In this document: piece after piece, positions 1 to 8,801 of the stretch | Layout: each line of letters opens with the position of its first letter | How positions within the stretch are numbered: position 1 is the first letter of the stretch | Origin: Nocardia sp. NBC_01329 | Lineage (GTDB): Bacteria; Actinomycetota; Actinomycetes; Mycobacteriales; Mycobacteriaceae | Length of the DNA: 64,000 nucleotides | Direction: 5' to 3' | Assembly: GCF_035956715.1 (NCBI RefSeq) | Contig: NZ_CP108381.1 | Location: 3,472,001-3,536,000 of the forward strand | The notes under the pieces: generated by a model | What the model was told of the DNA's origin: nothing | Databases searched by the model: none | The model's input: only the letters and a program-made list of their open reading frames with translations | Made by a program: the position numbers and the translations under genes

Positions 1-1037
1 GTGATACCGATCGAACCCGGGATCACCAGGAGGCGCCCCCCGAACCGGTCGAACAGGCGGCCGATCACCGGTCCGAGCAGACCCATGGCCAAACCGCCGG
101 GCATGACCAGCAGACCGGTCTCGAGCGGCGACAGACCGCGCAGATTCTGCAGATACAACGGTAAGAGCATCATCGAACCGAGCATCGCCAGGAACGCGAT
201 CGCCATCAGGATCAAGCCCTTGGTGTAGGTACCCGAACGCAGGATCCGCAGGTCCATCAGCGGAGTACCGTGCCGCTGCAGCCACAGCTGCCGGGCGACG
301 AACAGGCCGACCAGGGCCACTCCGGCCAGGGTGATCAGCGCCGGGGTGGTCACCGTACCGGCCTCGAAGCGGCTCAGCCCGTACACCAGGCTCCCGAAGC
401 CGAGGGCGGCGAAAGCCACGCTGGACCAGTCGATCGCACCCGTCTCCGGTTCCCCGATGTCCTCCAGCCGCCGCAGCCCGAACCAGGTGACCACACCCGC
501 GATCGGCAGCACGAGTACGAACAGCCAGCGCCACGACGCGACCTGCAATACCAGGCCGGAGACGACCGGGCCCATGGCCGGTGCCACCGAGATCGCCAGC
601 GTCACATTGCCCATGACCCGCCCGCGGTCGCGTTCGGGCACCACCGTCATCAGCGTGGTCATCAGCAGCGGCATCATCACCGCGGTACCGCCGGCCTGGA
701 TGATCCGGCCGACGAGCAGCACCGCGAACGAGGGCGCCACGGCCGACAGCGCGGTGCCGGCGAGGAAGATGCCCATCGCCAGCGCATAGGCCCGCCGGGT
801 GGTGACCCGCTGCAGGAACCAGCCGGTCACCGGGATGACGGCGGCCATGGTGAGCATGAAGGAGGTGGAGACCCACTGGGCAGCCCGCTCGGTGACCTCG
901 AGGTCGTTCATCAGGCGCGGGATCGCATTGATCATGATGGTCTCGTTGAGGATCACCACGAAGGTCGCGATGACCAGCAACCGGACGACGGCCGGGGTAC
1001 CTCCTCCGGTCCGGCGAACGGATAACAGGGCGGGCAT
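1..1037 (-). CDS. MFS drug exporter, DHA2 (EmrB/QacA) type, 3' end outside window
   Basis: About 345 residues are present and the C-terminus lies beyond the window edge. Translation from ATG 1037 gives a polytopic protein starting MPALLSVRR. The first membrane helix (VVRLLVIATFVVILNETI) and the following WVSTSFMLT segment are typical of the 14-helix DHA2 proton-driven multidrug exporters. A G-R-I-I-Q-A-G-G motif and a G-P-V-V-S-G motif (family motif C, antiporters) are visible. A GGAGGTAG ribosome site lies just upstream of the ATG. It would export drugs or toxic metabolites across the cytoplasmic membrane; the substrate cannot be read from sequence. Confidence 0.85.
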   Translation of the reverse strand, partial: MPALLSVRRTGGGTPAVVRLLVIATFVVILNETIMINAIPRLMNDLEVTERAAQWVSTSFMLTMAAVIPVTGWFLQRVTTRRAYALAMGIFLAGTALSAVAPSFAVLLVGRIIQAGGTAVMMPLLMTTLMTVVPERDRGRVMGNVTLAISVAPAMGPVVSGLVLQVASWRWLFVLVLPIAGVVTWFGLRRLEDIGEPETGAIDWSSVAFAALGFGSLVYGLSRFEAGTVTTPALITLAGVALVGLFVARQLWLQRHGTPLMDLRILRSGTYTKGLILMAIAFLAMLGSMMLLPLYLQNLRGLSPLETGLLVMPGGLAMGLLGPVIGRLFDRFGGRLLVIPGSIGI

Positions 1038-1297
1038 CGGCTACCTCCGGCGGTCGTGAGCGAACTGGCATGTCACCCGGCCCGGTCGGCGAGGACCGTT
1101 GGCCGGCGTATACGTGAGAACAGACGGGTGAGCTGCGCTGCGCTCATCGGTGACGAGCCAGTTTTTCTGACGGCTACGCACGGGATCAATCGGTTTTCGG
1201 GCGTCCGTATTCCCGGTCACAGCCGGAACCGGCTGGTCCGGGCGGGCCGGCGCCGACCGGCCCTCGGGCTCATGTGAGTGAGGTCATGCCGGTTCGT

Positions 1298-1312
1298 CCG
1301 GCGGGCCGCCGG
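1298..1312 (-). terminator. Short GC hairpin downstream of trpB
   Basis: Arms CCGGCG (1298-1303) and CGCCGG (1307-1312) lie about 25 bp after the trpB stop. There is no T-tract. A second inverted repeat (CAGCCGG-AA-CCGGCTG) is at 1220-1235. No gene was seen in 1038-1335. Confidence 0.3.
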
Positions 1313-1335
1313 CCCCGACCACGGCTACCGACGGG

Positions 1336-2577
1336 TCAGGACAGGCCCAGTTGCCGGGCGGCGATATCGAGGTCCTTGTCGCCGCGCCCGGACAGACAGA
1401 GCAGGACGACCGCGTCGGCGGCCAGTTCACCGCGCTCGGCGAGGGCCATCAGACAGCCCACGGCGTGTGCCGACTCGAGGGCGGGAATGATCCCCTCGCT
1501 GTGCCCGAGTTCCTGCATCCCGCGTAAGGCGAGGTCGTCGGTGACGGGGAGCGAACTGAGCCGGCCACTGTCCTTCAGGTAGCTGAGTTCCGGGCCGACT
1601 CCCGGATAATCCAGTCCCGCGGCGACGCTGTGCGTCGCCGCGATCTGGCCGTCCTCGTCCTGTAGCAGGTAACTGAAACTGCCGTCGATCTCCCCGGGGC
1701 TGCCGGCGCTCAGCGCGGCCGCGTGCGCCCCGGTCTCCATGCCGCGCCCGGCGGCCTCCGCGCCGACCAACCGGACACCGGTATCGGCCACGAACGGCCG
1801 GAACGCGCCGAGAGCGTTGCTACCCCCGCCGATACAGGCGATCACATAGTCGGGCAACCGGCCCTCGGCGGTCAGGATCTGGGACCGGGCCTCGGCTCCG
1901 ATCGGGTACTGGAAATCCCGCACGATACGCGGGTAAGGGGCCGGCCCGGCCGCACTGCCCAGTAGATAGTGGGTGGTATCCACCTGCGAGACCCAATCCC
2001 GGACGGATTCGGTGATCGCCTCTTTGATCCGGCGGTTCCCGGTTTCCACCACCCTGATCTCGGCACCGAGCAGCCGCATCCGGATCACGTTCGGCCGCTG
2101 CCGTTCAGCATCCACGGCACCCATATATACGGTGCAACTCAAACCGAGCATCGCCGCCACTGTCGCGACCGCTACTCCGTGTTGCCCCGCACCGGTTTCG
2201 GCAACGAGGCGGCGTTTGCCCATCCGCCGGGCCAGCAACCCCTGACCGAGCGCATTGTTGATCTTGTGCGACCCGGTGTGGGCCATATCTTCCCGTTTGA
2301 GATAGACCTTCGGTGCCGCCGCTCCCAGTCGCGCAGCGAAACGCGGCACCTGGTGCAGCAATGTGGGTCTGCCGACGCGAGTCCGCAGCAATCCGGTCAG
2401 TTCCCGGGTGAAAGCCGGGTCCACCCGCGCCAGATCGTAAGCGTTCTCCAGATCGAGCAGTGCGGCCATGAGACCCTCGGGGACGTATCTGCCGCCGAAT
2501 CTCCCGTATCTGCCGCGCTCATCCGGGAAATCCCCGGGACGAAAGATATTCCGCTCGACCCCGTGACCGACGACCAT
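1336..2577 (-). CDS. trpB: Tryptophan synthase beta chain (TrpB), unlinked to trpA
   Basis: A 413-residue PLP enzyme that condenses indole with L-serine to tryptophan. The normal family length is about 400. The PLP lysine is K105 in KREDMAHTGSHKINNA, the catalytic Glu lies in AETGAGQHG, and the phosphate-binding GGGSNA loop is present. The lysine motif differs from the usual EDLNHTGAHK (Leu to Met, Asn to Ala, Ala to Ser). I chose ATG 2577 because the family N-terminus begins about 15 residues later; the open frame continues far upstream but without homology, and the ribosome site is weak. No trpA, trpC or other trp gene is nearby, so it may be a salvage or specialised beta chain instead of the main biosynthetic copy. 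It diverges from the dehydrogenase pair. Confidence 0.85.
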   Translation of the reverse strand: MVVGHGVERNIFRPGDFPDERGRYGRFGGRYVPEGLMAALLDLENAYDLARVDPAFTRELTGLLRTRVGRPTLLHQVPRFAARLGAAAPKVYLKREDMAHTGSHKINNALGQGLLARRMGKRRLVAETGAGQHGVAVATVAAMLGLSCTVYMGAVDAERQRPNVIRMRLLGAEIRVVETGNRRIKEAITESVRDWVSQVDTTHYLLGSAAGPAPYPRIVRDFQYPIGAEARSQILTAEGRLPDYVIACIGGGSNALGAFRPFVADTGVRLVGAEAAGRGMETGAHAAALSAGSPGEIDGSFSYLLQDEDGQIAATHSVAAGLDYPGVGPELSYLKDSGRLSSLPVTDDLALRGMQELGHSEGIIPALESAHAVGCLMALAERGELAADAVVLLCLSGRGDKDLDIAARQLGLS

Positions 2578-2685
2578 CCAACACTCACATTCCCTGTTCC
2601 CGATTCCGCTGCGGAAAGTCTGTCGGCCCGGCGCGAGCTTCGGGTCACTTCCCGGCAACGAATTAGTTAACAGTCCTAAATGGAT

Positions 2686-2720
2686 GGATTGTCGTCGCGA
2701 CGTCGCGATGTGCGCAATCC
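2686..2720. promoter_or_regulatory. Nested inverted repeats in trpB/aldehyde dehydrogenase intergenic region
   Basis: Outer arms GGATTG (2686-2691) and CAATCC (2715-2720) enclose a perfect 14-bp palindrome TCGCGACGTCGCGA (2695-2708). It sits between divergent genes, where a repressor or activator site is plausible. The cognate regulator is not identifiable in the window. Confidence 0.4.
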
Positions 2721-2758
2721 GACCCTTCCCCACCACGAGAACTGCCCCGTATTGTAGG

Positions 2759-2770
2759 ATTGTCGACAAT
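2759..2770. promoter_or_regulatory. GntR-type operator palindrome ATTGTCGACAAT
   Basis: A perfect 12-bp palindrome, 42 bp before the dehydrogenase ATG. A further ATTGT half-site lies just upstream. The TTGTCGACAA core resembles operators of FadR-subfamily GntR regulators (family knowledge); no GntR gene is in the window. Confidence 0.5.
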
Positions 2771-2812
2771 ATGGCCAGGCTGGCCGGCCGCCGACAGGGA
2801 GGAGCATCCACC

Positions 2813-4285
2813 ATGCTCACGGAAGCCATACTCACCGCCGCCGAACGGAAAGCCGTCGAGTCGGTACCCACCGGGCTCTTCATCGACGGCCACGTACGTG
2901 CGACCGCCGAAACCATGCCCGTTCTCGATCCGGCTACCGGACACCGGTTGTGCGACGTCGCCGACGCCGGTCCCGAAGAGGGCCTGGCCGCACTCGATGC
3001 CGCGGCGGCCGCACAGGCCGACTGGGCACGCACCGCCCCGCGGGAGCGCAGCGAGATCCTCATGCGCGCGCACCGCATGCTGCTCGACGACGCCGATCGG
3101 CTCGCGCTGATCGCCACCCTCGAAATGGGCAAACCGCTGGCGGAAGCACGCGGTGAGATCACCTACGCCGCCGAGTTCTTCCGCTGGTTCGCCGAGGAAG
3201 CCGTCCGCCTCGACGGCGGCTACATGCCCGCGCCCGGCGGCGGCGCCCGATTCCTGGTGACCAAGCAGCCGGTCGGCCCCAGCCTGCTCATCACGCCGTG
3301 GAACTTCCCGATGGCCATGGGCGCCCGCAAGATCGGGCCCGCGCTCGCCGCCGGCTGCACCAGCGTGGTCAAACCCGCCGAGCAGACACCGCTGTGCACC
3401 CTGGCGCTGGCCCAGATCCTGCACGAAGCCGGGGTTCCCGCCGGGGTGGTGAACGTGGTGACTACCTCGGACCCGAGCGCACTGATGACACCGCTGATCC
3501 ACGATCCGCGCTCGCGGAAACTGTCGTTCACCGGATCGACCGCGGTGGGCAAGAAACTGTTGGAGCAGTGCGCGCGGACCGTGATGCGTACCTCGATGGA
3601 ACTGGGCGGCAACGCCCCCTTCATCGTCTTCGACGATGCCGACCTGGACGCGGCGGTCGAAGGAGCGCTGGCAGCGAAGATGCGCAATATCGGCCAGGCT
3701 TGCACCGCCGCCAACCGGTTCTTCGTGCAGCGCGGCGTCGTCGGCGAATTCGCCGAACGGCTGGCCGCGCGGATGGGCGAACTGCCGCTGGGACGCGGTA
3801 CCGAACCCGGGGTCGTGGTCGGCCCGCTGATCGATGCCGACGCGGTGGCCAAGGTGACCGAACTCGTCGCCGACGCCCGCGCCCGCGGTGCCCGCGCCCT
3901 ACTGGGTGGTGAACTACTCGACGGCCCCGGGCACTTCTACCCGGCCACCGTCCTGGTGGATGTGCCCGACGAGGCACAGATCTGTCATACCGAAGTCTTC
4001 GGCCCGGTCGCGAGCATCGCGACCTTCGATACCGAAGACGAGGCCGTGGAACGCGCCAACGACACCCCCTACGGCCTGGTCAGCTATGTGTACACCGAAG
4101 GTCTGCGGCGTGGTCTGCGGATCTGCGAAGCTCTGGACACCGGAATGGTCGGCTTGAACCAGGGCGTCGTATCCAACCCGGCGGCCCCGTTCGGCGGGGT
4201 GAAAGAATCCGGTCTCGGCCGCGAAGGCGGCCTGATCGGCATCGACGAATTCCTCGAGATCAAATACATCGGAGTGCCACTGTGA
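2813..4285 (+). CDS. NAD(P)-dependent aldehyde dehydrogenase, succinate-semialdehyde dehydrogenase type
   Basis: 490 residues, normal for the family. It oxidises an aldehyde or semialdehyde to the acid in the cytoplasm. The catalytic Glu is E263 in SMELGGNAPF and the catalytic Cys is C297 in GQACTAANR; the FTGSTAVGK cofactor loop and ITPWNFP are also present. The GQ-x-C-T-A-A-N-R context and overall pattern match GabD-type enzymes. ATG 2813 is chosen because AGGGAGGAG (2796-2804) sits 8 nt upstream. The last four bases overlap the next gene's GTG, so the two are translationally coupled. The partner acts on hydroxyacids, so the pair may catabolise a small dicarboxylic acid such as tartrate or a C4 semialdehyde; the exact substrate is inference. 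Confidence 0.85.
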   Translation: MLTEAILTAAERKAVESVPTGLFIDGHVRATAETMPVLDPATGHRLCDVADAGPEEGLAALDAAAAAQADWARTAPRERSEILMRAHRMLLDDADRLALIATLEMGKPLAEARGEITYAAEFFRWFAEEAVRLDGGYMPAPGGGARFLVTKQPVGPSLLITPWNFPMAMGARKIGPALAAGCTSVVKPAEQTPLCTLALAQILHEAGVPAGVVNVVTTSDPSALMTPLIHDPRSRKLSFTGSTAVGKKLLEQCARTVMRTSMELGGNAPFIVFDDADLDAAVEGALAAKMRNIGQACTAANRFFVQRGVVGEFAERLAARMGELPLGRGTEPGVVVGPLIDADAVAKVTELVADARARGARALLGGELLDGPGHFYPATVLVDVPDEAQICHTEVFGPVASIATFDTEDEAVERANDTPYGLVSYVYTEGLRRGLRICEALDTGMVGLNQGVVSNPAAPFGGVKESGLGREGGLIGIDEFLEIKYIGVPL

Positions 4286-5343
4286 ATTCCTATCGGATCG
4301 CGACGATTCCGGGCGACGGCATCGGCGTCGATGTCACCGCCGAGGCGGTGAGAGTTCTCGACCGGGTACTGCCCGGAATCGAATGGACCGAATTCGACTG
4401 GTCCTGCGAGAACTATCTGCGTACCGGCGCGATGATGCCCGCCGACGGTCCCGAGCAGCTCGCCGGGTTCGACGCGATTCTGCTCGGCGCGGTCGGTTTC
4501 CCGGGAGTACCCGACCACATCTCGCTGTGGGGGTTGCTGATCCCACTGCGCCGGGCCTTCGGCCAGTACGTGAACCTGCGCCCGGTCCGGCTGCTGCCCG
4601 GCACCACCTCGGCGCTGCGCGATCGCACCGCCGCCGATCTCGACCTGCTCATCGTGCGAGAGAACTCCGAAGGCGAGTACTCCGAGATCGGCGGCCGGCA
4701 CAATCCCGGCCGACCGGACGAATTCGTTCTGCAGGAGTCCGTTTTCACGCGGGTCGGCTGCGAGCGGATCATCCGCTACGCCTTCGAGCGGGCGACCGAA
4801 CGCGCGGGGCGGGTCTGCTCGGCCACGAAATCGAACGGCCTCATCCACTCCATGCCCTATTGGGACGAGGTGTTCGAGCGGATCGCCGCGGAGTATCCGG
4901 CGGTGCAGACCCGGCAGATGCACGTGGACGCGCTGGCCGCCGAAATCGTGCTGCACCCCGACCGGCTCGATGTCATCGTCGGCTCCAATCTCTTCGGTGA
5001 CATCCTCTCCGACCTGGCCGCCGCCGTCACCGGCGGTCTCGGGCTGGCCCCCTCCGGCAATATCAACCCCGCCCGGGACGCGCCGTCGATGTTCGAAGCC
5101 GTCCACGGCAGCGCGCCCGATATCGCGGGCCAGGGCATCGCCAACCCGGTGGCGCAGATTCTCGCGGGCGCCATGCTGCTCGACCACCTCGGCGAGCACG
5201 TCGCCGCCGCGGCGGTCGACCGGGCTGTCACCGATGTCCTAGGCAACGACGGTCCGCGCACCCCGGACCTCGGCGGCACCGCGACCACCACCGAGGTAGG
5301 GACCGAGATCGCCGACCGCGCGTCGGCGCTGCTGCACGTCTGA
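4282..5343 (+). CDS. Tartrate/D-malate dehydrogenase (isocitrate/isopropylmalate dehydrogenase family)
   Basis: 353 residues. The IPGDGIG N-terminus and a GSNLFGDILSDL metal/substrate motif place it in the beta-decarboxylating dehydrogenase family. The segment PDHISLWGLLIP followed by VNLRPVRLLPG is characteristic of the tartrate dehydrogenase/D-malate decarboxylase branch and not of LeuB. Mn2+ and NAD+ dependence are expected from the family. It starts at GTG 4282, overlapping the preceding stop (GTGA). It is the second gene of a two-gene operon and is followed by a strong hairpin. Confidence 0.8.
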   Translation: MNSYRIATIPGDGIGVDVTAEAVRVLDRVLPGIEWTEFDWSCENYLRTGAMMPADGPEQLAGFDAILLGAVGFPGVPDHISLWGLLIPLRRAFGQYVNLRPVRLLPGTTSALRDRTAADLDLLIVRENSEGEYSEIGGRHNPGRPDEFVLQESVFTRVGCERIIRYAFERATERAGRVCSATKSNGLIHSMPYWDEVFERIAAEYPAVQTRQMHVDALAAEIVLHPDRLDVIVGSNLFGDILSDLAAAVTGGLGLAPSGNINPARDAPSMFEAVHGSAPDIAGQGIANPVAQILAGAMLLDHLGEHVAAAAVDRAVTDVLGNDGPRTPDLGGTATTTEVGTEIADRASALLHV

Positions 5344-5350
5344 GCACGGA

Positions 5351-5384
5351 TCCGGGACCGACGCCGTCGCCCGTCGGTCCCGGA
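5351..5384 (+). terminator. Rho-independent-like hairpin after the dehydrogenase operon
   Basis: A perfect 13-bp stem (5351-5363 with 5372-5384) and 8-nt loop, 8 bp after the stop codon. No T-run follows, as is usual in high-GC actinobacteria. Confidence 0.65.
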
Positions 5385-5640
5385 CACCTCTCGGCCCGGG
5401 GCGGGCCCTGGGCTCCGACCCCCTGCGATACTGCTCGATGTACGGTGACCTGCGTATACAACCGTATCGACAGCCGCGTTTCTTTCCTTCCTGATTGCCC
5501 GGTGACATTCTGGGAAGAGCTAGTGTGTGGACGGCCCGGGCCAGGTTTCGCTTCCTCGCGCTCGATTCGGCCACGCGATCAGGCCACCGGTTCCGCAGCC
5601 CCGGAGCCGGTCCATTCGCTCGGAAGGAGACGCCGAGAGT

Positions 5641-7098
5641 ATGACCAGCGAGCAGCCCGAAATCCTGACGACCGATGCCGGCATTCCGGTCGAAAGCGAC
5701 GAGCATTCACTCACCGTCGGCCCGGACGGGCCGATTCTGTTGCAGGACCACTACCTCATCGAACAGATGGCGCAGTTCAACCGGGAGCGGATCCCGGAGC
5801 GTCAGCCGCACGCGAAGGGCAGTGGCGCCTTCGGCCGCTTCCAGGTGACCAACGACGTCAGCGCGTACACGAAGGCGGCCGTCTTCCAGCCGGGTACCGA
5901 GACGGAGATGGTCGCCCGGTTCTCCACGGTCGCGGGGGAACGCGGCAGCCCCGATACCTGGCGCGACCCGCGCGGTTTCGCCCTGCGCTTCTACACCGGC
6001 GAGGGCAACTACGACATGGTCGGCAACAACACTCCGGTGTTCTTCATGCGCGACCCGATGAAGTTCCAGAACTTCATCCGCTCCCAGAAGCGCCGCGCGG
6101 ACAACAATCTGCGCGACCACGATATGCAGTGGGATTTCTGGACCCTGTCGCCGGAGTCCGCGCACCAGGTCACCTGGCTGATGGGCGATCGCGGTATCCC
6201 CAAGACCTGGCGGCATATGAACGGCTACTCCAGCCACACGTATATGTGGGTCAATGCCGGCGGTGAGAAGTTCTGGGTCAAGTACCACTTCAAAACCGAC
6301 CAGGGCATCGATTTCCTCACCCAGGAGGAAGCCGACCGCCTCGCGGGCGCCGACAGCGACTATCACATGCGTGATCTCTATCAGTCCATCGATCGGGGCG
6401 AATACCCGAGCTGGACGCTCTACATGCAGATCATGCCGTTCGGCGAAGCACAGAACTACCGGTTCAATCCCTTCGACCTCACCAAGGTGTGGCCGCACAG
6501 CGACTATCCGCTGATCGAGGTCGGCCGCATGACGCTGGACCGCAACGCCACCGACAACCACACCGAGATCGAACAGGCGGCGTTCCAGCCGAACAATCTG
6601 GTGCCCGGTATCGGCCCCAGTCCGGACAAGATGCTGCTGGCCAGGATCTTCTCCTACGCCGACGCGCACCGAGCCCGGCTGGGCTCCAACTACCAGCAGA
6701 TCCCCGTGAACGCGCCACACGTCCCGGTGCACAGTTACAGCAAGGACGGCGCGATGCGTATCCATCCGGTCTCGGATCCGGTGTACACGCCGAACTCCAA
6801 GGGCGGACCGCGACCCGATACCGCCCGCTACGGTGAGCCGGCGGGCTGGCATACCGACGGCGATCTGGTGCGCGGCGCCTACACGCTGCACGCCGAGGAC
6901 GACGACTGGGGGCAGGCGGGGACCATGGTGCGCGATGTCCTCGACGACGCGGCCCGGGAGCGGCTGGTGCACAATATCGTCGGCCATCTGCTGGACGGTG
7001 TGAGCCGGCCGGTGCTCGAGCGTGCTTTCGAATACTGGCGCAATGTCGACAAGGAACTCGGTGACCGCGTAGAGAACGGTGTCGCCGCGAAGTCCTGA
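5641..7098 (+). CDS. Monofunctional haem catalase (small-subunit type)
   Basis: 485 residues; decomposes H2O2 to water and oxygen in the cytoplasm. Catalytic H57 is in [13 protein letters not shown]129 is in VGNNTPVFF, and the proximal haem tyrosine is Y339 in [14 protein letters not shown]. The length fits the small clade-3 catalases, not the 700-residue KatE class. ATG 5641 follows an AAGGAG site with about 10 nt spacing; the open frame continues upstream without homology. The roughly 300 bp upstream (5344-5640) hold the preceding terminator and presumably its promoter. No FurA or OxyR gene adjoins it. Confidence 0.93.
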   Translation: MTSEQPEILTTDAGIPVESDEHSLTVGPDGPILLQDHYLIEQMAQFNRERIPERQPHAKGSGAFGRFQVTNDVSAYTKAAVFQPGTETEMVARFSTVAGERGSPDTWRDPRGFALRFYTGEGNYDMVGNNTPVFFMRDPMKFQNFIRSQKRRADNNLRDHDMQWDFWTLSPESAHQVTWLMGDRGIPKTWRHMNGYSSHTYMWVNAGGEKFWVKYHFKTDQGIDFLTQEEADRLAGADSDYHMRDLYQSIDRGEYPSWTLYMQIMPFGEAQNYRFNPFDLTKVWPHSDYPLIEVGRMTLDRNATDNHTEIEQAAFQPNNLVPGIGPSPDKMLLARIFSYADAHRARLGSNYQQIPVNAPHVPVHSYSKDGAMRIHPVSDPVYTPNSKGGPRPDTARYGEPAGWHTDGDLVRGAYTLHAEDDDWGQAGTMVRDVLDDAARERLVHNIVGHLLDGVSRPVLERAFEYWRNVDKELGDRVENGVAAKS

Positions 7099-7106
7099 TC
7101 GCCGCG

Positions 7107-7138
7107 ACGACGGCCGCGGGAGCCCCCGCGGCCGTCGT
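7107..7138 (+). terminator. Catalase terminator hairpin
   Basis: A perfect 14-bp stem (7107-7120 with 7125-7138) and 4-nt loop AGCC, 8 bp after the catalase stop. No T-tract. Confidence 0.65.
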
Positions 7139-7162
7139 TCGGCCGGGCCGATTCGAGCCCGC

Positions 7163-7168
7163 TAGAGT
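7163..7168 (+). promoter_or_regulatory. Leaderless -10 element TAGAGT before the glycerate kinase uORF
   Basis: TAGAGT fits the actinobacterial TANNNT -10 box and lies 8 nt before ATG 7177, the spacing expected of a leaderless transcript. Confidence 0.45.
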
Positions 7169-7176
7169 CGTCCGCC

Positions 7177-7197
7177 ATGAGCGTGTGCGTGATATGA
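7177..7197 (+). CDS. Six-codon upstream ORF (MSVCVI) overlapping glycerate kinase start
   Basis: ATG 7177 opens a six-codon frame whose TGA (7195-7197) overlaps the kinase ATG (7194) as ATGA. With the -10 at 7163 the uORF would be translated leaderlessly and the kinase by re-initiation. The peptide contains one cysteine. It may be a translation-coupling element or chance. Confidence 0.35.
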   Translation: MSVCVI

Positions 7198-8159
7198 CCA
7201 TCCTCATCTGTCCCGACAGTTTCAAAGGCACCTTCACCGCCGCCGAGGTCGCCGACGCCATCGCCGGGGGCGCCGAGGAGTCCGGGGCGACCGCGGTTCG
7301 GCTCCCGGTCGCCGACGGCGGAGAGGGCACCCTCGCCGCGCTCACCGCGCCACTCGGACTCCGCACGGTGACGGCCGCGGCACGAAACCCCTGGGGCGCC
7401 CCGCACGCGGTGACCTTCGGCTTGTCCGGGGACGGCACCGCCGTCATCGAGATCGCCGCGGCCAGCGGTATCACCACCCCGCACGACGGCCCGCGCGATC
7501 CCGTCACCGCCAGTACCTACGGCACGGGCATGCTGGTCGCGGAGGCGGTGCGGCGCGGGGCGCGGCGGATCGTGGTGACTGCGGGCGGTTCGGCCACCAC
7601 CGACGGCGGCGCCGGAGCGATCGCGGCCATCGAGGAATCGGGTGGCCTCGGCGGGGCATCCCTCATCGTGCTCACCGATGTGACCACCCGCTATGTGGAG
7701 GCGGCACGCGTCTTCGGGCCGCAGAAGGGTGCCGATCCCGCCACGGTCGAACTACTCACCCGGCGCCTCGCCGATACCGCTCGAACACTGCCGCGCGACC
7801 CCTCCGACGTCGACTCGACCGGGGCGGCGGGCGGTTTCTCGGGGGGAATGTGGGCACAGTACGGGGCCGAATTGCGCTCGGGCGCCGAGTATGTGCTCGA
7901 CAGCGCGGGATTCGACACTCTCGCCGACCGGGCGAGCACGATCGTCGTCGGCGAAGGCCGGCTCGACGGTCAGACCCGGGCCGGCAAGATCATCTCGGCT
8001 GTCCTCGCGCGGGCCGGGACCGTCCCGGTCTACGCGGTGGTGGGCTCGGTCGGTGCCGATCTGGGCGACTTTCGATCACGGTTCGCCGAGATCATCGTGG
8101 CCTCCGACACGGACGCCATGCGCGCGGCGGGACGACGGATCGGCGCCGTCGCGCCCTGA
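7194..8159 (+). CDS. Glycerate kinase (GlxK family)
   Basis: 321 residues; phosphorylates D-glycerate with ATP. The N-terminal CPDSFKGTFTA substrate motif, the GDGTAVIEIAAASGI segment, the GSATTDGGAGA loop and VFGPQKGA are all typical. It is about 40-50 residues shorter than the E. coli enzyme because the segment between the GSATTDGGAG and GPQKGA motifs is condensed; I see no frameshift. ATG 7194 is preferred since MTILICPDSFKG aligns with the family N-terminus; an in-frame GTG at 7185 is the alternative. No glyoxylate genes adjoin it. Confidence 0.85.
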   Translation: MTILICPDSFKGTFTAAEVADAIAGGAEESGATAVRLPVADGGEGTLAALTAPLGLRTVTAAARNPWGAPHAVTFGLSGDGTAVIEIAAASGITTPHDGPRDPVTASTYGTGMLVAEAVRRGARRIVVTAGGSATTDGGAGAIAAIEESGGLGGASLIVLTDVTTRYVEAARVFGPQKGADPATVELLTRRLADTARTLPRDPSDVDSTGAAGGFSGGMWAQYGAELRSGAEYVLDSAGFDTLADRASTIVVGEGRLDGQTRAGKIISAVLARAGTVPVYAVVGSVGADLGDFRSRFAEIIVASDTDAMRAAGRRIGAVAP

Positions 8160-8305
8160 CCGGCGCGTACCGGGTGATCGGTCAGGCCGCGGTGTCGAGA
8201 TCGGGCGGGAATCCACCGGTGGCGATCGGACCCCACCGCTGGATCTCCATACGGATGAGCGATTGGTTCGGCCGCGCCATGGCGGCCCGGACCCGCCGCC
8301 GGCCG

Positions 8306-8333
8306 GTTGATTCAACCGTCGCCCAACGGGTAT
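8306..8333 (+). promoter_or_regulatory. SigF/SigB-type promoter upstream of UsfY-like gene
   Basis: GTTG (8306-8309) and GGGTAT (8328-8333) match the general-stress sigma consensus GTTT / GGGTAT, with a gap of about 16-18 bp. It lies 40 bp before the gene. GGTTGA-T-TCAACC (8305-8317) is also a small inverted repeat. Confidence 0.55.
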
Positions 8334-8373
8334 TCGCTGCGATGTCCCTGGTCGCAGGCTCGACAGGAAGGAC

Positions 8374-8703
8374 ATGACCATGGTCGCCGGACACGACGAT
8401 CCGAATCAGAGCAATTCCCCGAGTGAACATCGTTTCCCCGACGACGCACGGACCACGCGCTCGCACGCCGGAGAATCCATCGAGGACCGGCGCAACTGGC
8501 CGGGCATCATTCTGGCTGCCGTGGGCATCGTGATGGTGGGCCTGACCTTGACGGCGGCCGGTTACGGTTTCGCCGGCTGGGCGGTCATCGCCGGGATCGC
8601 CGGCGTGATCTGCCTGATCGCCGGTGGACTGATCGTGGTGGCCGAGCATCGGCGCATCAAGGCCGAGGAGGGTGTGCCCCTGCGGGAACCGCGTGGCCAC
8701 TGA
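8374..8703 (+). CDS. UsfY-like small membrane protein
   Basis: 109 residues. A hydrophilic N-terminus with RTTRSHAGESIEDRRNWPG is followed by two hydrophobic segments and an EHRRIK tail. The pattern RTTR-x-HAGE ... WPG ... EHRRI recalls the mycobacterial UsfY protein encoded next to SigF. Function is unknown; two membrane helices are expected. Start may be ATG 8374 or 8380, since the AGGAAGGA site (8365-8372) could serve either. The SigF-type promoter upstream supports a stress-induced role. No sigF or anti-sigma gene is in the window. Confidence 0.6.
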   Translation: MTMVAGHDDPNQSNSPSEHRFPDDARTTRSHAGESIEDRRNWPGIILAAVGIVMVGLTLTAAGYGFAGWAVIAGIAGVICLIAGGLIVVAEHRRIKAEEGVPLREPRGH

Positions 8704-8768
8704 TCAGCGCCGGGGTCGAGTCACCGGGCTCGTCCCTCACAGTCACGCTGAACAGCGCCGATCCGCTG

Positions 8769-8792
8769 GTTGAACGAGCCGGGCAAGGGTAA
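8769..8792 (+). promoter_or_regulatory. Second SigF-type promoter, before the 44-residue ORF
   Basis: GTTGAA (8769-8774), a 12-bp spacer and GGGTAA (8787-8792) fit the general-stress sigma consensus. Transcription would start close to ATG 8802, so the message would be nearly leaderless. Confidence 0.45.
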
Positions 8793-8801
8793 GCGCACCG
8801 T

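Noticed and set aside
1336..3162. Fusion of trpB with an extra 195-residue N-terminal domain
   Set aside because: The extension is an antisense shadow of the aldehyde dehydrogenase gene, low in complexity and Ser/Arg-rich.
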